From the NCBI RefSeq assembly GCF_002848005.1, contig NZ_PKHX01000003.1, positions 57,962 through 121,961 of the forward strand: a stretch of 64,000 bases of DNA, given 5' to 3'. Under the pieces are notes generated by a model, which saw nothing but the letters and a program-made list of their open reading frames with translations, had not been told where the DNA came from and did no database searches. This document shows positions 53,751 through 63,283 of this stretch, in pieces. This stretch comes from Varibaculum cambriense. GTDB lineage: Bacteria > Actinomycetota > Actinomycetes > Actinomycetales > Actinomycetaceae. A program made the position numbers and the translations under genes. Position 1 is the first letter of the stretch, and the number at the start of each line of letters is the position of its first letter.

Positions 53751-56081
53751 ATGACGAAAAATAATCAAGATAACGTAAGACAGCCCAAAGAAAAACAGCC
53801 ACATCGCCTTCGACATCCGCAGGAAAAGCATCCCGGCCGGGGTGAAGAACTGCGCCAGTTACTAGAAAAATATGATCGCCGGATTTCCCAGTTAGAACGG
53901 TCCGACCACGAACGAGTTCACCGGTTAACCTCAAGAACCGAGCGTTTACGCAATACGCTTGGTCATCATCCGGCTTCAAAGAAAGTAGCTACTACTTCCC
54001 CAGCAGAGCCTGCGAACGTTACTGTCGCACAAACTCCCAATGATTCTCACCCGAGTGCCTGGAAACGCGGAACCCAGATCGCCCGGGAGCAAACCCAAAA
54101 TCTGTTGCACAAGGTTCCCTATCCTCACGGTATGCACCCGGGACTAGTTCGCGGGATCGCAATTGACGAGCAGATCATCAAGTACCGCACCGATAAAGTG
54201 GTGTTCTTGTGCACCGGCACCTTAGTGCTCGGTTTTATTCTATGGGGTCTTATTTCTACCGATTCCCTACGCAGCGTATCTGAAGTGGTTTTGCAGTGGG
54301 TGGTAGACAATACCGGCTGGTTATTCTCTATCCTAGCCGCCATTATTTTATTATTTATGCTGTTCATAGGGCTTTCACGCTATGGCAACATCCCCTTGGG
54401 ACGCGATAACGAAGAACCTGAATATTCCTATGGCTCCTGGATTGCCATGATGTTTAGCGCCGGCATGGGGATCGGGCTGCTGTTCTTCGGCCCCTATGAG
54501 CCGATGATTTATTTTACGAACCCCGCCCCTCATTCCAGCGCTAAACCAGGCACCTATCAAGCATTAAATGACGCCATGTCGCAAACTATGCTGCATTGGG
54601 GACTAAACGCTTGGGCGATCTATGCCCTGGTAGGCTGCGCGATCGCCTATGGAACCTACCGGCGGGGACGAGTTCCTTTGATTTCCTCTATTTTTGTGCC
54701 CCTCTTGGGACACAAATTTGCCCAAGGTGGGATTGGAAAAATAATCGACATGTTGGCGATTACCACCACCCTGTTTGGCACCTGCGCTTCCCTAGGGATG
54801 GGAGCGTTGCAGATTGCCCGCGGCGCCGAGCTAGTAACCGGAATCGGAAGAATCGGTAATGCCGGTCTGTTTGCAATTATTTCCGTGCTAACTGCAGCCT
54901 TCATCGCTTCAGCAGTCTCGGGAATCTCGCGCGGAATTCGGTTGCTCTCCAATATCAACATGGGGCTAGCCTTTTGCCTCATGGCGTTTATCTTCTTTGC
55001 CGGCCCGACCGTGTTCATCTTAAACCTGGTGCCTTCCACTTTGATGAACTACCTATCCGACTTGTTTGGATTACTATCCACTTCTCCCTCCTATGGACCG
55101 GAGGCTGGTCACTTTGTTTCTACCTGGACGGTATTCTACTGGGCATGGTGGATTTCCTGGTCGCCTTTCGTAGGGTTATTCATTGCGCGAATCTCGCGTG
55201 GCCGGACTTTGCGTCAGTTTGTAACCGGAGTATTGATTGCTCCCACCCTGGTGTGTCTGATTTCCTTCTGTATCTACGGGGGAACCACCATGTACATGCA
55301 GATCAATGGAACAGATATGCCCTTAGACGACGGAGCCGAAGTGATGCTATTCGCCCTCCTCGGGAATTTGCCGCTCACTAAGATAACTTCGGTAATCGCG
55401 ATGTTCTGCCTGGCTATTTTCTTCATTACCTCCGCGGATTCTGCCTCGGTGGTAATGGGTTCGCTGTCTCAGCAGGGCAAACCGGTTCCGGATCGTAAAA
55501 TCACGATTTTCTGGGGGCTATGCCTGGCCGGTATCGCGGTAGTCGGGATGCTAGTTGGCGGCCAAGACGCCCTGCAAGGAATGCAAAACTTGATTATCGT
55601 GACTTCCTTGCCATTCGCAATTATTGTGGCGACCATGATTGTCGCCCTCTTACGAGATCTATCGCGAGATCCTTTCACTATTAGACGCAATTTTGAACGT
55701 TCAGCGCTATCTAAAGCTGTAGTAGGCGGGCTAAAGAGTTACGGGGATGACTTCAAGATCGTAGTGGTTCCCACGAAAGAAGGAGAGGGAGCGGGTGCAG
55801 ATTTTGATTCCACTGCCCCCGAACTGACTGAATGGTATCGACGCACCGACACCGAAGGTAATCCCATCGACTATGATTATTCTTCCCAAACTTATCTAGA
55901 TAAGCAGGGCAACCCCGTCTATTGGGACGAGGCGGAAGAAACCTATAAAGATGCCGAGGGTAACCCGGTTCCTTGGGACAGCGTGGAGGATACCTCTTCC
56001 GATCAGGAAACCGAGGCCGCGGATACTGCCCCTGCCCAGGAGGATGTCTCTACTGAGACTGCTCCAGATAGCAATAAGTAG
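53751..56081 (+). CDS. BCCT family betaine/choline/carnitine transporter with long tails
   Basis: 776 residues. A ~140-residue charged N-terminal extension holds an Arg/Glu coiled-coil stretch. Twelve membrane helices follow, with the Na+-coupling motif MFSAGMGIGLLFFGPYEP (near 240) and the Trp-rich substrate box WTVFYWAWWISWSPFVGLFI (near 460). It imports compatible solutes with Na+ or H+. The ~130-residue cytoplasmic tail carries a 3x17-residue repeat and an acidic end. In BetP both tails sense osmotic stress. A TATAGC five bases before the ATG hints at leaderless or near-leaderless transcription. It follows the SPFH gene by 67 bp. Confidence 0.92.
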   Translation: MTKNNQDNVRQPKEKQPHRLRHPQEKHPGRGEELRQLLEKYDRRISQLERSDHERVHRLTSRTERLRNTLGHHPASKKVATTSPAEPANVTVAQTPNDSHPSAWKRGTQIAREQTQNLLHKVPYPHGMHPGLVRGIAIDEQIIKYRTDKVVFLCTGTLVLGFILWGLISTDSLRSVSEVVLQWVVDNTGWLFSILAAIILLFMLFIGLSRYGNIPLGRDNEEPEYSYGSWIAMMFSAGMGIGLLFFGPYEPMIYFTNPAPHSSAKPGTYQALNDAMSQTMLHWGLNAWAIYALVGCAIAYGTYRRGRVPLISSIFVPLLGHKFAQGGIGKIIDMLAITTTLFGTCASLGMGALQIARGAELVTGIGRIGNAGLFAIISVLTAAFIASAVSGISRGIRLLSNINMGLAFCLMAFIFFAGPTVFILNLVPSTLMNYLSDLFGLLSTSPSYGPEAGHFVSTWTVFYWAWWISWSPFVGLFIARISRGRTLRQFVTGVLIAPTLVCLISFCIYGGTTMYMQINGTDMPLDDGAEVMLFALLGNLPLTKITSVIAMFCLAIFFITSADSASVVMGSLSQQGKPVPDRKITIFWGLCLAGIAVVGMLVGGQDALQGMQNLIIVTSLPFAIIVATMIVALLRDLSRDPFTIRRNFERSALSKAVVGGLKSYGDDFKIVVVPTKEGEGAGADFDSTAPELTEWYRRTDTEGNPIDYDYSSQTYLDKQGNPVYWDEAEETYKDAEGNPVPWDSVEDTSSDQETEAADTAPAQEDVSTETAPDSNK
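55848..56000 (+). repeat. Three tandem 17-residue repeats in the transporter tail
   Basis: Residues 700-750 consist of three adjacent 17-residue units sharing D-x-x-G-N-P-[VI]-x-[WY]-D. The units are DTEGNPIDYDYSSQTYL, DKQGNPVYWDEAEETYK and DAEGNPVPWDSVEDTSS. Each is 51 bp. They are degenerate in DNA, so the duplication is old and the pattern is under selection. Confidence 0.85.
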
Positions 56082-56132
56082 CGAGATTTTATTACCTGCG
56101 GCGTGACTGAGATCCCGGCGTATTGATTATCC

Positions 56133-56181
56133 GTGAATCTGGTAGCGCCTCCTAGGCACGGGAGGACGCTACCAGCTTCAC
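56133..56181. terminator. Hairpin between convergent genes, possible terminator
   Basis: CTGGTAGCG (56139-56147) pairs with CGCTACCAG (56167-56175), with inner CCTCC/GGAGG and outer GTGAA/TTCAC helices. No T run follows on either strand, so if it stops transcription it does so without a classic U tract. Confidence 0.45.
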
Positions 56182-56212
56182 GATCTAAAATAGCTGATCC
56201 GCATGCCGGGGG

Positions 56213-57106
56213 TTAGTACCCAACCGCTAGTTGCCAAGAACCTAGGGCAAGTAAAACTACGGAAGCTGCTGGTAGCATACGACGAAGCCACACTTTCCAG
56301 GCCGGAGCAGGCTCGGTGAGAATCTCAATATCTTCCAGGCCGTCCTGCTCCGGTGGGTCTGCCCTATTGCTAGCCTTTGCTTTTAACCTGGCCCAGACGG
56401 GTTTGACCAGATAGGTTTCGCTGGCAGAAGTAGCATTACCTGCGGGCGCGGGAGCCGCGCGCTCCGGTCTGGAGGAAGAGGCTGCTTTCCCCGGCTCTAA
56501 CTTTGGGGCAAACGCTGAGGGCGGAGCTGCCGCCCGAACCTCTGTAAACGGAGGCTTTCGGGGAGAACCACCCCTCCCGACTAGGGCAGCTGCTGGGGGT
56601 GTACCCGCCGGCTTAAGCAATGGGTTTTTGAGCTTCGAGTTGGCTCCGGGGCTGCGCATCGCAGTCATATCTAGCTGCGGAGCCAACATTTTCCCCGCCT
56701 TCAACGCGGAAACCCCGATCTTCCCCGGGCTGTTGACGCTGCCACCGCCCTGCTTTCGAGGAGGATTCGCGATCCGAAGTCCGGTATTTTTTATCAGCCT
56801 ACCCGGCGGAGAGAGCGCATCATCTCCCCTACCGCTAATTAGTCTTCCGGGGGGAAGATATTTTTTACCCCCTAAGCTACTTTGGGGACTATCGGGACGC
56901 AGGAGCCAGTTTTTTCCCTGTTCATCCGCTATCAAGTGAGGACAGGGAAAAGTAGTTTTTCCCTGCGGCACTATCAGCTGTAACACCGCTACTTGCTCCG
57001 CATCAACTGCCATTGCTATCCAGTTGCTACCTGTTGCGTCCACGATATTTTTTTGCCGGCTTCGCTGGGAGCCATCCGCAATTTTTAAGGCATGTTTCGT
57101 TTCCAT
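56213..57106 (-). CDS. Disordered, C-terminally membrane-anchored protein of unknown function
   Basis: Not recognised. 297 residues. The first ~75 residues look folded. From there to about 265 the chain is Pro/Ala/Gly/Lys/Arg-rich and disordered, with the motif PPGRLI occurring twice near 85-105. The end is one hydrophobic helix (about 277-295: LPAASVVLLALGSWQLAVGY) at the very C-terminus, a tail anchor. It would face the cytosol with the basic linker near the membrane. It diverges from the DUF4191 gene and converges on the transporter. Confidence 0.6.
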   Translation of the reverse strand: METKHALKIADGSQRSRQKNIVDATGSNWIAMAVDAEQVAVLQLIVPQGKTTFPCPHLIADEQGKNWLLRPDSPQSSLGGKKYLPPGRLISGRGDDALSPPGRLIKNTGLRIANPPRKQGGGSVNSPGKIGVSALKAGKMLAPQLDMTAMRSPGANSKLKNPLLKPAGTPPAAALVGRGGSPRKPPFTEVRAAAPPSAFAPKLEPGKAASSSRPERAAPAPAGNATSASETYLVKPVWARLKAKASNRADPPEQDGLEDIEILTEPAPAWKVWLRRMLPAASVVLLALGSWQLAVGY

Positions 57107-57241
57107 ATATCCACTAAAGTGTTTTCCCGTTTATATGTCACTCCTTTATCCACAGCTGACAGCGCTATTTTTCTCGGCTTTATCTTGGGGATAACCGTGC
57201 AATGTACGATTTGCGCATTTTTTCGATAGGCTTAGAACATC

Positions 57242-57946
57242 ATGGCTACACAAAATAACCCGCAGAAAAAGAAGCACTGGTGGAACAACTTCGCGGATGT
57301 CTACCGCGTAACCAAACGTACCTATCCGTGGATCGGTTGGGCGATGCTCGCCATCGTCTTGGCAGTTCCCGTGATAGTGCTAATACTCTGCCTACTCGCC
57401 TCGATTAGCGTAGGACGCACCATCTTCTACATCATAATTGCGGCCTCGGTGGGGATGCTGCTAGCTACTACCCTGCTTACTCGTCTGGCTAATAAAGCCA
57501 TGTATAAGCAGCTAGAGGGAGTTAAAGGCAATGTGTACGCAATCTTGCGTTCCATTAAACGCGGTTGGATTGTCGAAGAAGAACCAGTAGCGTTTAACCG
57601 CAAACAAGACCTGGTGTACCGTCTGGTAGGTCGGCCGGGGATTGTCCTAATCTCCGAAGGCCCCTCCTCGCGGGCTGGTGAGCTGTTAAATGAGCAAGAA
57701 CGCAAATGTCATCGGGTGGCACCCTCGGTACCTATTCATAAGATCCAGTCAGGACAAGAGAAAAATCAGGTTCCGATCTCCAAACTCCTTAAGACCATTA
57801 ATCACTTAAAGAAAGAGATCAGTAAGGACGAGGTTCCGATTGTGGGACAGCGGCTCCAGTCTTTACAAAATAAAGCCTATCGTCTCCCGGGGGGAGTCGA
57901 TCCCAACAAGGCGAAGATTAATCGTCGGATGCTGCGCGGAAAGTAA
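57242..57946 (+). CDS. DUF4191 membrane protein
   Basis: 234 residues. Two membrane helices (about 35-57 and 60-80), then a cytoplasmic domain with RRGRPGIVLISEG-like core (LVGRPGIVLISEG near 127) and HRVAPSVPIHKI. The C-terminus is Arg/Lys-rich (KINRRMLRGK). DUF4191 genes lie beside glnA and lipA in many actinobacteria, and that neighbourhood is seen here. No function is known for the family. The divergent intergenic stretch 57107-57241 holds the promoters. Confidence 0.85.
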   Translation: MATQNNPQKKKHWWNNFADVYRVTKRTYPWIGWAMLAIVLAVPVIVLILCLLASISVGRTIFYIIIAASVGMLLATTLLTRLANKAMYKQLEGVKGNVYAILRSIKRGWIVEEEPVAFNRKQDLVYRLVGRPGIVLISEGPSSRAGELLNEQERKCHRVAPSVPIHKIQSGQEKNQVPISKLLKTINHLKKEISKDEVPIVGQRLQSLQNKAYRLPGGVDPNKAKINRRMLRGK

Positions 57947-58020
57947 GCGCCGCAAAACCTGGGGATAGCGGTTCTCTCCGTCCACTACTAAAGCTGCTTC
58001 GGTACTTTATTAGTCACTTA

Positions 58021-58722
58021 CTAGGCTTTTTTAGGAGTGCCGAGTACTTTATCCAGGAGGGCTTTCGAGGGGCGTAGTTCAGTTACGCTTTCGTCAACTT
58101 CCCAATCCTCTACCGGACGCGAAGACCAGATGCGGGCGGAAAATTTTCCGGGCTCGCCCTCGAAAACCGATAGCGAGGCATTGGTAACTGGTTTCGTCGC
58201 TGCCAGCGCAAAAGTAATCTCCGGGGTGCTCATAAAGGACCAGTAGCGGATAATCGCGCCATGAGCCACAATCACCGCGCAGCCATCGGGGCCTACTTCC
58301 TCGGCAGCTTGGGCAACCACGCGGTTAAAACGCGCCAAGGTTTCCGCTCCGCTCTCCCCGCCTTCCATCCTCACCTGGGTATCTCCCTGCATCCAGGATC
58401 CGATAGTGCGCACATATTGCTCTACCGAGGCCAGGTCACTGGCCATTTCTAACTTTCCCGCCTGTACTTCATTGGCGTCGCCGTTTTGTATCCGGGTAAG
58501 GCCGAATCGTTCTTCTAACGGTCGAGCAGTTTGGTGGGTGCGAATCAAATTCGAGGTCACAATCAGCTGTGGAACCGGCAAGGACAGCTCTTCCCAAGTT
58601 TTTACCGCCGCTTCTACCTGCTGCTCTCCCTCGGCATTGAGCGGAGAACCCGGCTCAGCGGTATCCAGGGCTCCAGTAATATTCGCGCTAGTTTGCCCGT
58701 GCCGCATTAAAACCAGTTTCAT
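58021..58722 (-). CDS. Histidine phosphatase family protein
   Basis: 233 residues. LVLMRHGQTSAN near 3-14 holds the catalytic His, and the second His is in VIVAHGAIIRYW near 155. NLIRTHQTARPL near 57 gives the Arg. The family (phosphoglycerate mutase-like) includes broad-specificity phosphatases; the substrate is unknown. The glnE stop lies 28 bp upstream on the same strand, so they may be cotranscribed. Confidence 0.9.
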   Translation of the reverse strand: MKLVLMRHGQTSANITGALDTAEPGSPLNAEGEQQVEAAVKTWEELSLPVPQLIVTSNLIRTHQTARPLEERFGLTRIQNGDANEVQAGKLEMASDLASVEQYVRTIGSWMQGDTQVRMEGGESGAETLARFNRVVAQAAEEVGPDGCAVIVAHGAIIRYWSFMSTPEITFALAATKPVTNASLSVFEGEPGKFSARIWSSRPVEDWEVDESVTELRPSKALLDKVLGTPKKA

Positions 58723-58749
58723 CTTCTCCTCTTTCTTCCCATTCCTTTT

Positions 58750-61700
58750 TTAAGAATTGTAAAAGACCCTCTCCATTACCGCACGAGCGCGGCGAGCCAG
58801 GCGTAAATAGTCTTCCCGTAAATCATTCTCTTTGCCGGAAGCATACCCCAGCAGCCGTGCCAGGGCATAGGCAGGAGCGGTAGCAGTAGGCAGGTAATCT
58901 ATTTTATTACCGCTCATGCGATTGGTGACCAAGACATTTCCACAGCGGATTCGACACGCCAACTTCCAGGCCTCGGTCAAGACTTTTAGGTCGGCATCCG
59001 ATAGCATTCTTTGCTCGGCAGCTACCTTTAAGGCTTCCAAAGTCCCCGTTACCCGCAGCTGGGGACAGGAAACTGCTCCCTGCAGCTGTAGCAATTGGGC
59101 AACCCACTCCACATCACTAAGTCCTCCCGGCCCCAGTTTTACGTGCAGCGAAGCATCCTGCCCTCCGGGAATTCGCTCATTTTCCATACGAGCTTTAAGC
59201 AGGCGTATTTGCCGGGTAGCGCCCTCATCAAGCGGACGTTCATAACGAATCGGATCAATAGTTTTAGTGAAACGGGCTATTAGCTCCTGGTCGCCACAAA
59301 AGGCGCGCGCTCGCAGCAACGCCTGCATCTCCCAAGGCTCGGCCCAACGTTCATAGTAGTCACGCAAAGCCGTTAAGGAACGGGATAGCACCCCGTCCTC
59401 GCCCTCGGGACGCAGTCCGTAGTCTATTTTCAAACTGGGGGCAGCTGCTGGCCGATTCATTTCTTCTTGCAGCCGCGTCGCAAACAGCACCGCAATCCGG
59501 GAAGCCTCCGAGGCAGGCAGTTTAGCGTTCGCGCGCAAAGTAGCACCGTCAGGAGTGGTTTCCGTTCGCGGGGCCGGGATAGTTTCAACCGTCCCGGGCG
59601 CGCTCCAACGCGGATCTATTAAAGCAGAATGTACCACTAACAGGTCGGCATCGGAGGCATAGGCAGATTCGCGTCCTCCCCCGCGCCCCATCGCTACTAG
59701 AGCAATTCGGGGAAGGTTCTTCTCTTTAGCCGACAGCTCGCGCAGGATTACTTGGCTGGCAGCAGCAATGGTCGCATCATTAATCTTGGTAATGGCTGCC
59801 TGGGTAGATATGGGATCTAAATGATTAACCACGTCTCGCAAAGCACAACGCAGCAATTCCCTTCCCCGGGTTTGGCGGATCAAATCTATCGCCGCTGAAC
59901 TGTCCTGGTGACGTCGCGATAGCGCCTCCATCTCGGCATATAGCTGAGCATAACTGCGGGTAGCTAGCTTTTCATCATCATCTAACCACTGCACCGCTTC
60001 GGGAACATGTTCGAGACGCTGGGCGATATAGGGGCTGAGCGACAAAATGGTACACAGGCGATGAGCAACCCGGGAGGAATCCCGCAGCAGTCCCATATAC
60101 CAATGGGATTTCCCAATCGACTCCGAGAGGCGACGAAAACGCAGCAAGCCGGCATCGGGGGAAGGACCTTCAGCCAGCCAGCCCAGCAGTACCGGCAGAA
60201 TATGGCTCTGAATTTGGCTGCGCCGAGAAACCCCGGAAGTCAGAGCCGCAATATGTCTCAGAGCTCCGCGTGTATCCCGGTATCCGGCCAGCCGGAGGCG
60301 ATCGGCTGCCGCCTGTGGGTTGAGGGCGGCCTCGGCTTTAGACAGCCCCGCAGTAGCCGGCAGCAAGGGGCGATAGAAAATATCTTGTTGCAGCGCGCGG
60401 ATTTGAAGTTTTAGCTTTTCCCAATAGCTGGTGAGTTCCCCGCTCTTCCCAAAACGTTCTTGACGCAGAGACCTGCCCACTCGGCGCTCATCTTCGCGAT
60501 TCTGAGGGAACAAATGGGTACGTGACATCCGTTGCATTTGCATCCGGTGTTCGACAACCCGCAAGAACCGGTAGGCATCTGCCAGTTGCCGGGCAGAGTC
60601 CCGGCCAATATATCCGCCCTGGGCGAGCGCGTCTAGCGCCTGCAGCGTGGGACGCACTCGCAAGCTTTCATCGGTACGTCCATGCACCATTTGTAGCAAT
60701 TGCACCGAGAACTCTATATCCCGCAAACCGCCGGGTCCCAGTTTTAGTTCTCGACCAGCGGTAGGGCTGGGGATAGATTCTTCTACCCGAATCCGCATTG
60801 ATCGAGTGTCGGTAAAGAATCCTTCCCGCTCGACTGCTGTCCACACTAGCGGCCATACTGCCTGCATATAGGCATCGGCCACCCGAGGAGACCCGGCTGC
60901 GGGACGCGCCTTTAACAGTGCCTGAAACTCCCAAGTTTTCGCCCATTTTTGGTAGTACTTAGCGTGAGCAGCTACAGTGCGACAGGTGGCTCCATCTTGT
61001 CCCTCCGGGCGCAGAGCCAGATCGATAGGCCACAGCGGCATCTCGATTCCCGGCCCGCAGCAGGCCGCCGAAATCCCGATCGCTAAGCGGGAAGCCACTT
61101 CCAGAGCCTCGTCCTCACTGAGTCTGCTGTTTTCGGCGGGCTCGGCCACGTAGATCAGGTCAATGTCACTGTGATAGTTAAGTTCTTCGGCTCCCGTTTT
61201 CCCCAAGGCAATCACCGCAAAATCGACCTCGCCTGCCGGATCATATTTTGCGCGTGCCAAGGCGAGGGCGCCTTCTAAAGTAGCATCGGTGAGGGCGCTA
61301 AGTTTGCCGGCTACCACGGAGAAGAAAGCTAAGGGATCGGGATGGGAGGCGTCCTCGGCAATTATTTGCAGTAGCTGGGAGCGGTAGGCGCGACGCAGAT
61401 CATTAAGGTCGCGCTGCGGCGACACCCAGGTATTCGCTCGGATTTGTTGGGCGTCAAGAGTCTGTAATATTTCTTGACGTACCTGCTGGCGATAACGGTT
61501 CACTAGGTCTAGTTCTTGCGCAACTAGGTAGCGGCTGCCGTCCCAGTAGCTATCTTGCTCTCCGGCCTGCAGATTGGAGAGGATCTGGGGGTGAGATACC
61601 AGGTAATCACCGGCAAAACGAGAAACCCCGCAAATAGCTATCACCAGGGCGCGCTGACGAGGATTTTCGGCCAAATATTTCCCGGTATCCTCCCCGGTCT

Positions 61701-61884
61701 CTAAAAGGTTGGTTAAACACAGTAATACCTGGTCAGGGTGGGCAGAAGCCGATAGCTCCCGCCAAAAATCCTCATTTTCTATTAGCGGGGAAAAGACCGG
61801 GCTACTTACCCAGCTTTCAGCGCGCGCAACTTCGGTAACCCCGCTAGAGCGCAGGCGCGAAGCGAGAGTAACTTGTCTAGCCAT
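58750..61884 (-). CDS. glnE: Bifunctional glutamine synthetase adenylyltransferase/deadenylase
   Basis: 1044 residues from ATG 61884, 2 bp after the glnA stop; a longer frame to 61947 overlaps glnA and is unlikely. Two nucleotidyltransferase domains are visible: FAVIALGKTGAEELNYHSDIDLIYV near 225-250 and IALVAMGRGGGRESAYASDADLLVV near 715-740. Each is followed by a helical GlnD-like UTase region, with DQDIF in between. It adds and removes AMP on glutamine synthetase in response to nitrogen status. Overlapping regulation with PII would be expected, but no PII gene is in the window. Confidence 0.94.
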   Translation of the reverse strand: MARQVTLASRLRSSGVTEVARAESWVSSPVFSPLIENEDFWRELSASAHPDQVLLCLTNLLETGEDTGKYLAENPRQRALVIAICGVSRFAGDYLVSHPQILSNLQAGEQDSYWDGSRYLVAQELDLVNRYRQQVRQEILQTLDAQQIRANTWVSPQRDLNDLRRAYRSQLLQIIAEDASHPDPLAFFSVVAGKLSALTDATLEGALALARAKYDPAGEVDFAVIALGKTGAEELNYHSDIDLIYVAEPAENSRLSEDEALEVASRLAIGISAACCGPGIEMPLWPIDLALRPEGQDGATCRTVAAHAKYYQKWAKTWEFQALLKARPAAGSPRVADAYMQAVWPLVWTAVEREGFFTDTRSMRIRVEESIPSPTAGRELKLGPGGLRDIEFSVQLLQMVHGRTDESLRVRPTLQALDALAQGGYIGRDSARQLADAYRFLRVVEHRMQMQRMSRTHLFPQNREDERRVGRSLRQERFGKSGELTSYWEKLKLQIRALQQDIFYRPLLPATAGLSKAEAALNPQAAADRLRLAGYRDTRGALRHIAALTSGVSRRSQIQSHILPVLLGWLAEGPSPDAGLLRFRRLSESIGKSHWYMGLLRDSSRVAHRLCTILSLSPYIAQRLEHVPEAVQWLDDDEKLATRSYAQLYAEMEALSRRHQDSSAAIDLIRQTRGRELLRCALRDVVNHLDPISTQAAITKINDATIAAASQVILRELSAKEKNLPRIALVAMGRGGGRESAYASDADLLVVHSALIDPRWSAPGTVETIPAPRTETTPDGATLRANAKLPASEASRIAVLFATRLQEEMNRPAAAPSLKIDYGLRPEGEDGVLSRSLTALRDYYERWAEPWEMQALLRARAFCGDQELIARFTKTIDPIRYERPLDEGATRQIRLLKARMENERIPGGQDASLHVKLGPGGLSDVEWVAQLLQLQGAVSCPQLRVTGTLEALKVAAEQRMLSDADLKVLTEAWKLACRIRCGNVLVTNRMSGNKIDYLPTATAPAYALARLLGYASGKENDLREDYLRLARRARAVMERVFYNS

Positions 61885-61886
61885 AG

Positions 61887-63224
61887 CTATACTCGCAAAA
61901 ACTTTGCGAGTTCTCCCCGGGTAATTTGCGCCGAATATTCGCGCCATTCCCGCTCTTTATTGCGCAGTACATAGGCGAAAACTTCCTCCCCCAATACCTG
62001 GGCCATAAACTCGGATTGGCGCAGTTCCGATAGGGCCTCTTCCAAAGTTAGCGGTAGGGCGGGGATCCCTTGGGCGCGCCGCTCCTTATCCGACAGGCGC
62101 CAGACATCATCTTCGGTTTCCAGGGGGAGCTTCATTTCTTTCTCAATCCCATCTAGCCCCGCGGCCAGCAGCGCCGCATAGGCTAAATAAGGATTAGCGG
62201 CCGGATCCGTGCCGCGATATTCGATGCGGGCATCGCCGGCTTTTTCTGGTTTATAAAGTGGCACCCGCACCAGCGCGGAACGGTTGTTGTGTCCCCAACA
62301 AATATAGGAGGGCGCCTCCGAGCCTCCCCAAAGCCGTTTATAGGAGTTGACGTGCTGGTTTACTACTGCCGAGTATTCACGCGCGTGGGCGAGCAAACCG
62401 GCGGTAAACGCTTGCCCGGTAGCAGAGAGCTGATAAATATCGCTGGCACCATCGTAAAAGGCGTTATGCTCGCCCTCGAAAAGTGACATATGGGTGTGCA
62501 TTCCACTGCCGGCCTCGCCCGCGATGGGCTTGGGCATAAAGGTGGCCACCATATGATCTTGCATCGCGATCTCTTCAATCAGGATCCGGAAAGTCATAAT
62601 GTTATCGGATCCGGTCAGGGCATCGGCGGCACGCAAATCAATTTCGTTTTGTCCTGGCCCGTTTTCGTGGTGCGAAAACTCGACCGAGATTCCCATTTCT
62701 TCCAGCATCGCCACTGCCCGGCGGCGAAAAGAGTTGTCTCCCCCGTTAGGCACATGATCGAAATAGGAGGCATTGTCAATAGGACGCAGCGGTTCATCTA
62801 AAGAGGTTGGCGGCTCTAGCAGGTAAAACTCGATTTCCGGGTGAATATTAAAGGTAAAACCGAGATTCGCGGCGTGTTCTAGCTGCCGCTCTAGTACCCG
62901 GCGGGGATCGGAACGGGCAGGCTGCAGATCCGGGGTATAGACATCGCAAAACATCCGCCCGACTTCGGCATCCTCGCCCCGCCACGGTAAAATTTGAAAA
63001 GTAGAAGCATCGGGACGCAGCAACATGTCAGATTCGTAGACGCGAGTAAAGCCTTCAATTGCGGAACCATCGAACCCGATACCCTCGTTGAAAGCATCCT
63101 CAAGTTCCGCGGGGTCAATCGCCACTGATTTTAGGGAACCAGACACATCGGTAAACCAGAGGCGAATAAACTGTACCCCTAGTTCCGCAATCTTTTGTAG
63201 TACGTCCTCTTGCGCTGAGTCCAC
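61887..63224 (-). CDS. glnA: Type I glutamine synthetase
   Basis: 445 residues from GTG 63224, chosen because AAGGAA lies 6 bases before it and this matches the length of GlnA2-type enzymes; the open frame extends to 63329. Motifs are FTDVSGSLKSV near 23, DGSAIEGF near 50, the ATP-Mg site MHTHMSLFE near 240 with FEFSHHENGPGQNEID near 178, and NPYLAYAALLAAGLDG near 340. Where adenylylated enzymes have NLYDLPP, this one reads DDVWRLSDKER, with Trp375 in place of the Tyr. It makes glutamine from glutamate and ammonia. It is encoded before glnE. Confidence 0.93.
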   Translation of the reverse strand: MDSAQEDVLQKIAELGVQFIRLWFTDVSGSLKSVAIDPAELEDAFNEGIGFDGSAIEGFTRVYESDMLLRPDASTFQILPWRGEDAEVGRMFCDVYTPDLQPARSDPRRVLERQLEHAANLGFTFNIHPEIEFYLLEPPTSLDEPLRPIDNASYFDHVPNGGDNSFRRRAVAMLEEMGISVEFSHHENGPGQNEIDLRAADALTGSDNIMTFRILIEEIAMQDHMVATFMPKPIAGEAGSGMHTHMSLFEGEHNAFYDGASDIYQLSATGQAFTAGLLAHAREYSAVVNQHVNSYKRLWGGSEAPSYICWGHNNRSALVRVPLYKPEKAGDARIEYRGTDPAANPYLAYAALLAAGLDGIEKEMKLPLETEDDVWRLSDKERRAQGIPALPLTLEEALSELRQSEFMAQVLGEEVFAYVLRNKEREWREYSAQITRGELAKFLRV

Positions 63225-63283
63225 GATATTCCTTACTGTCTGCCGGTATTTAGGGGTTAAGTTATTTGATCCAGATTGGCTAG

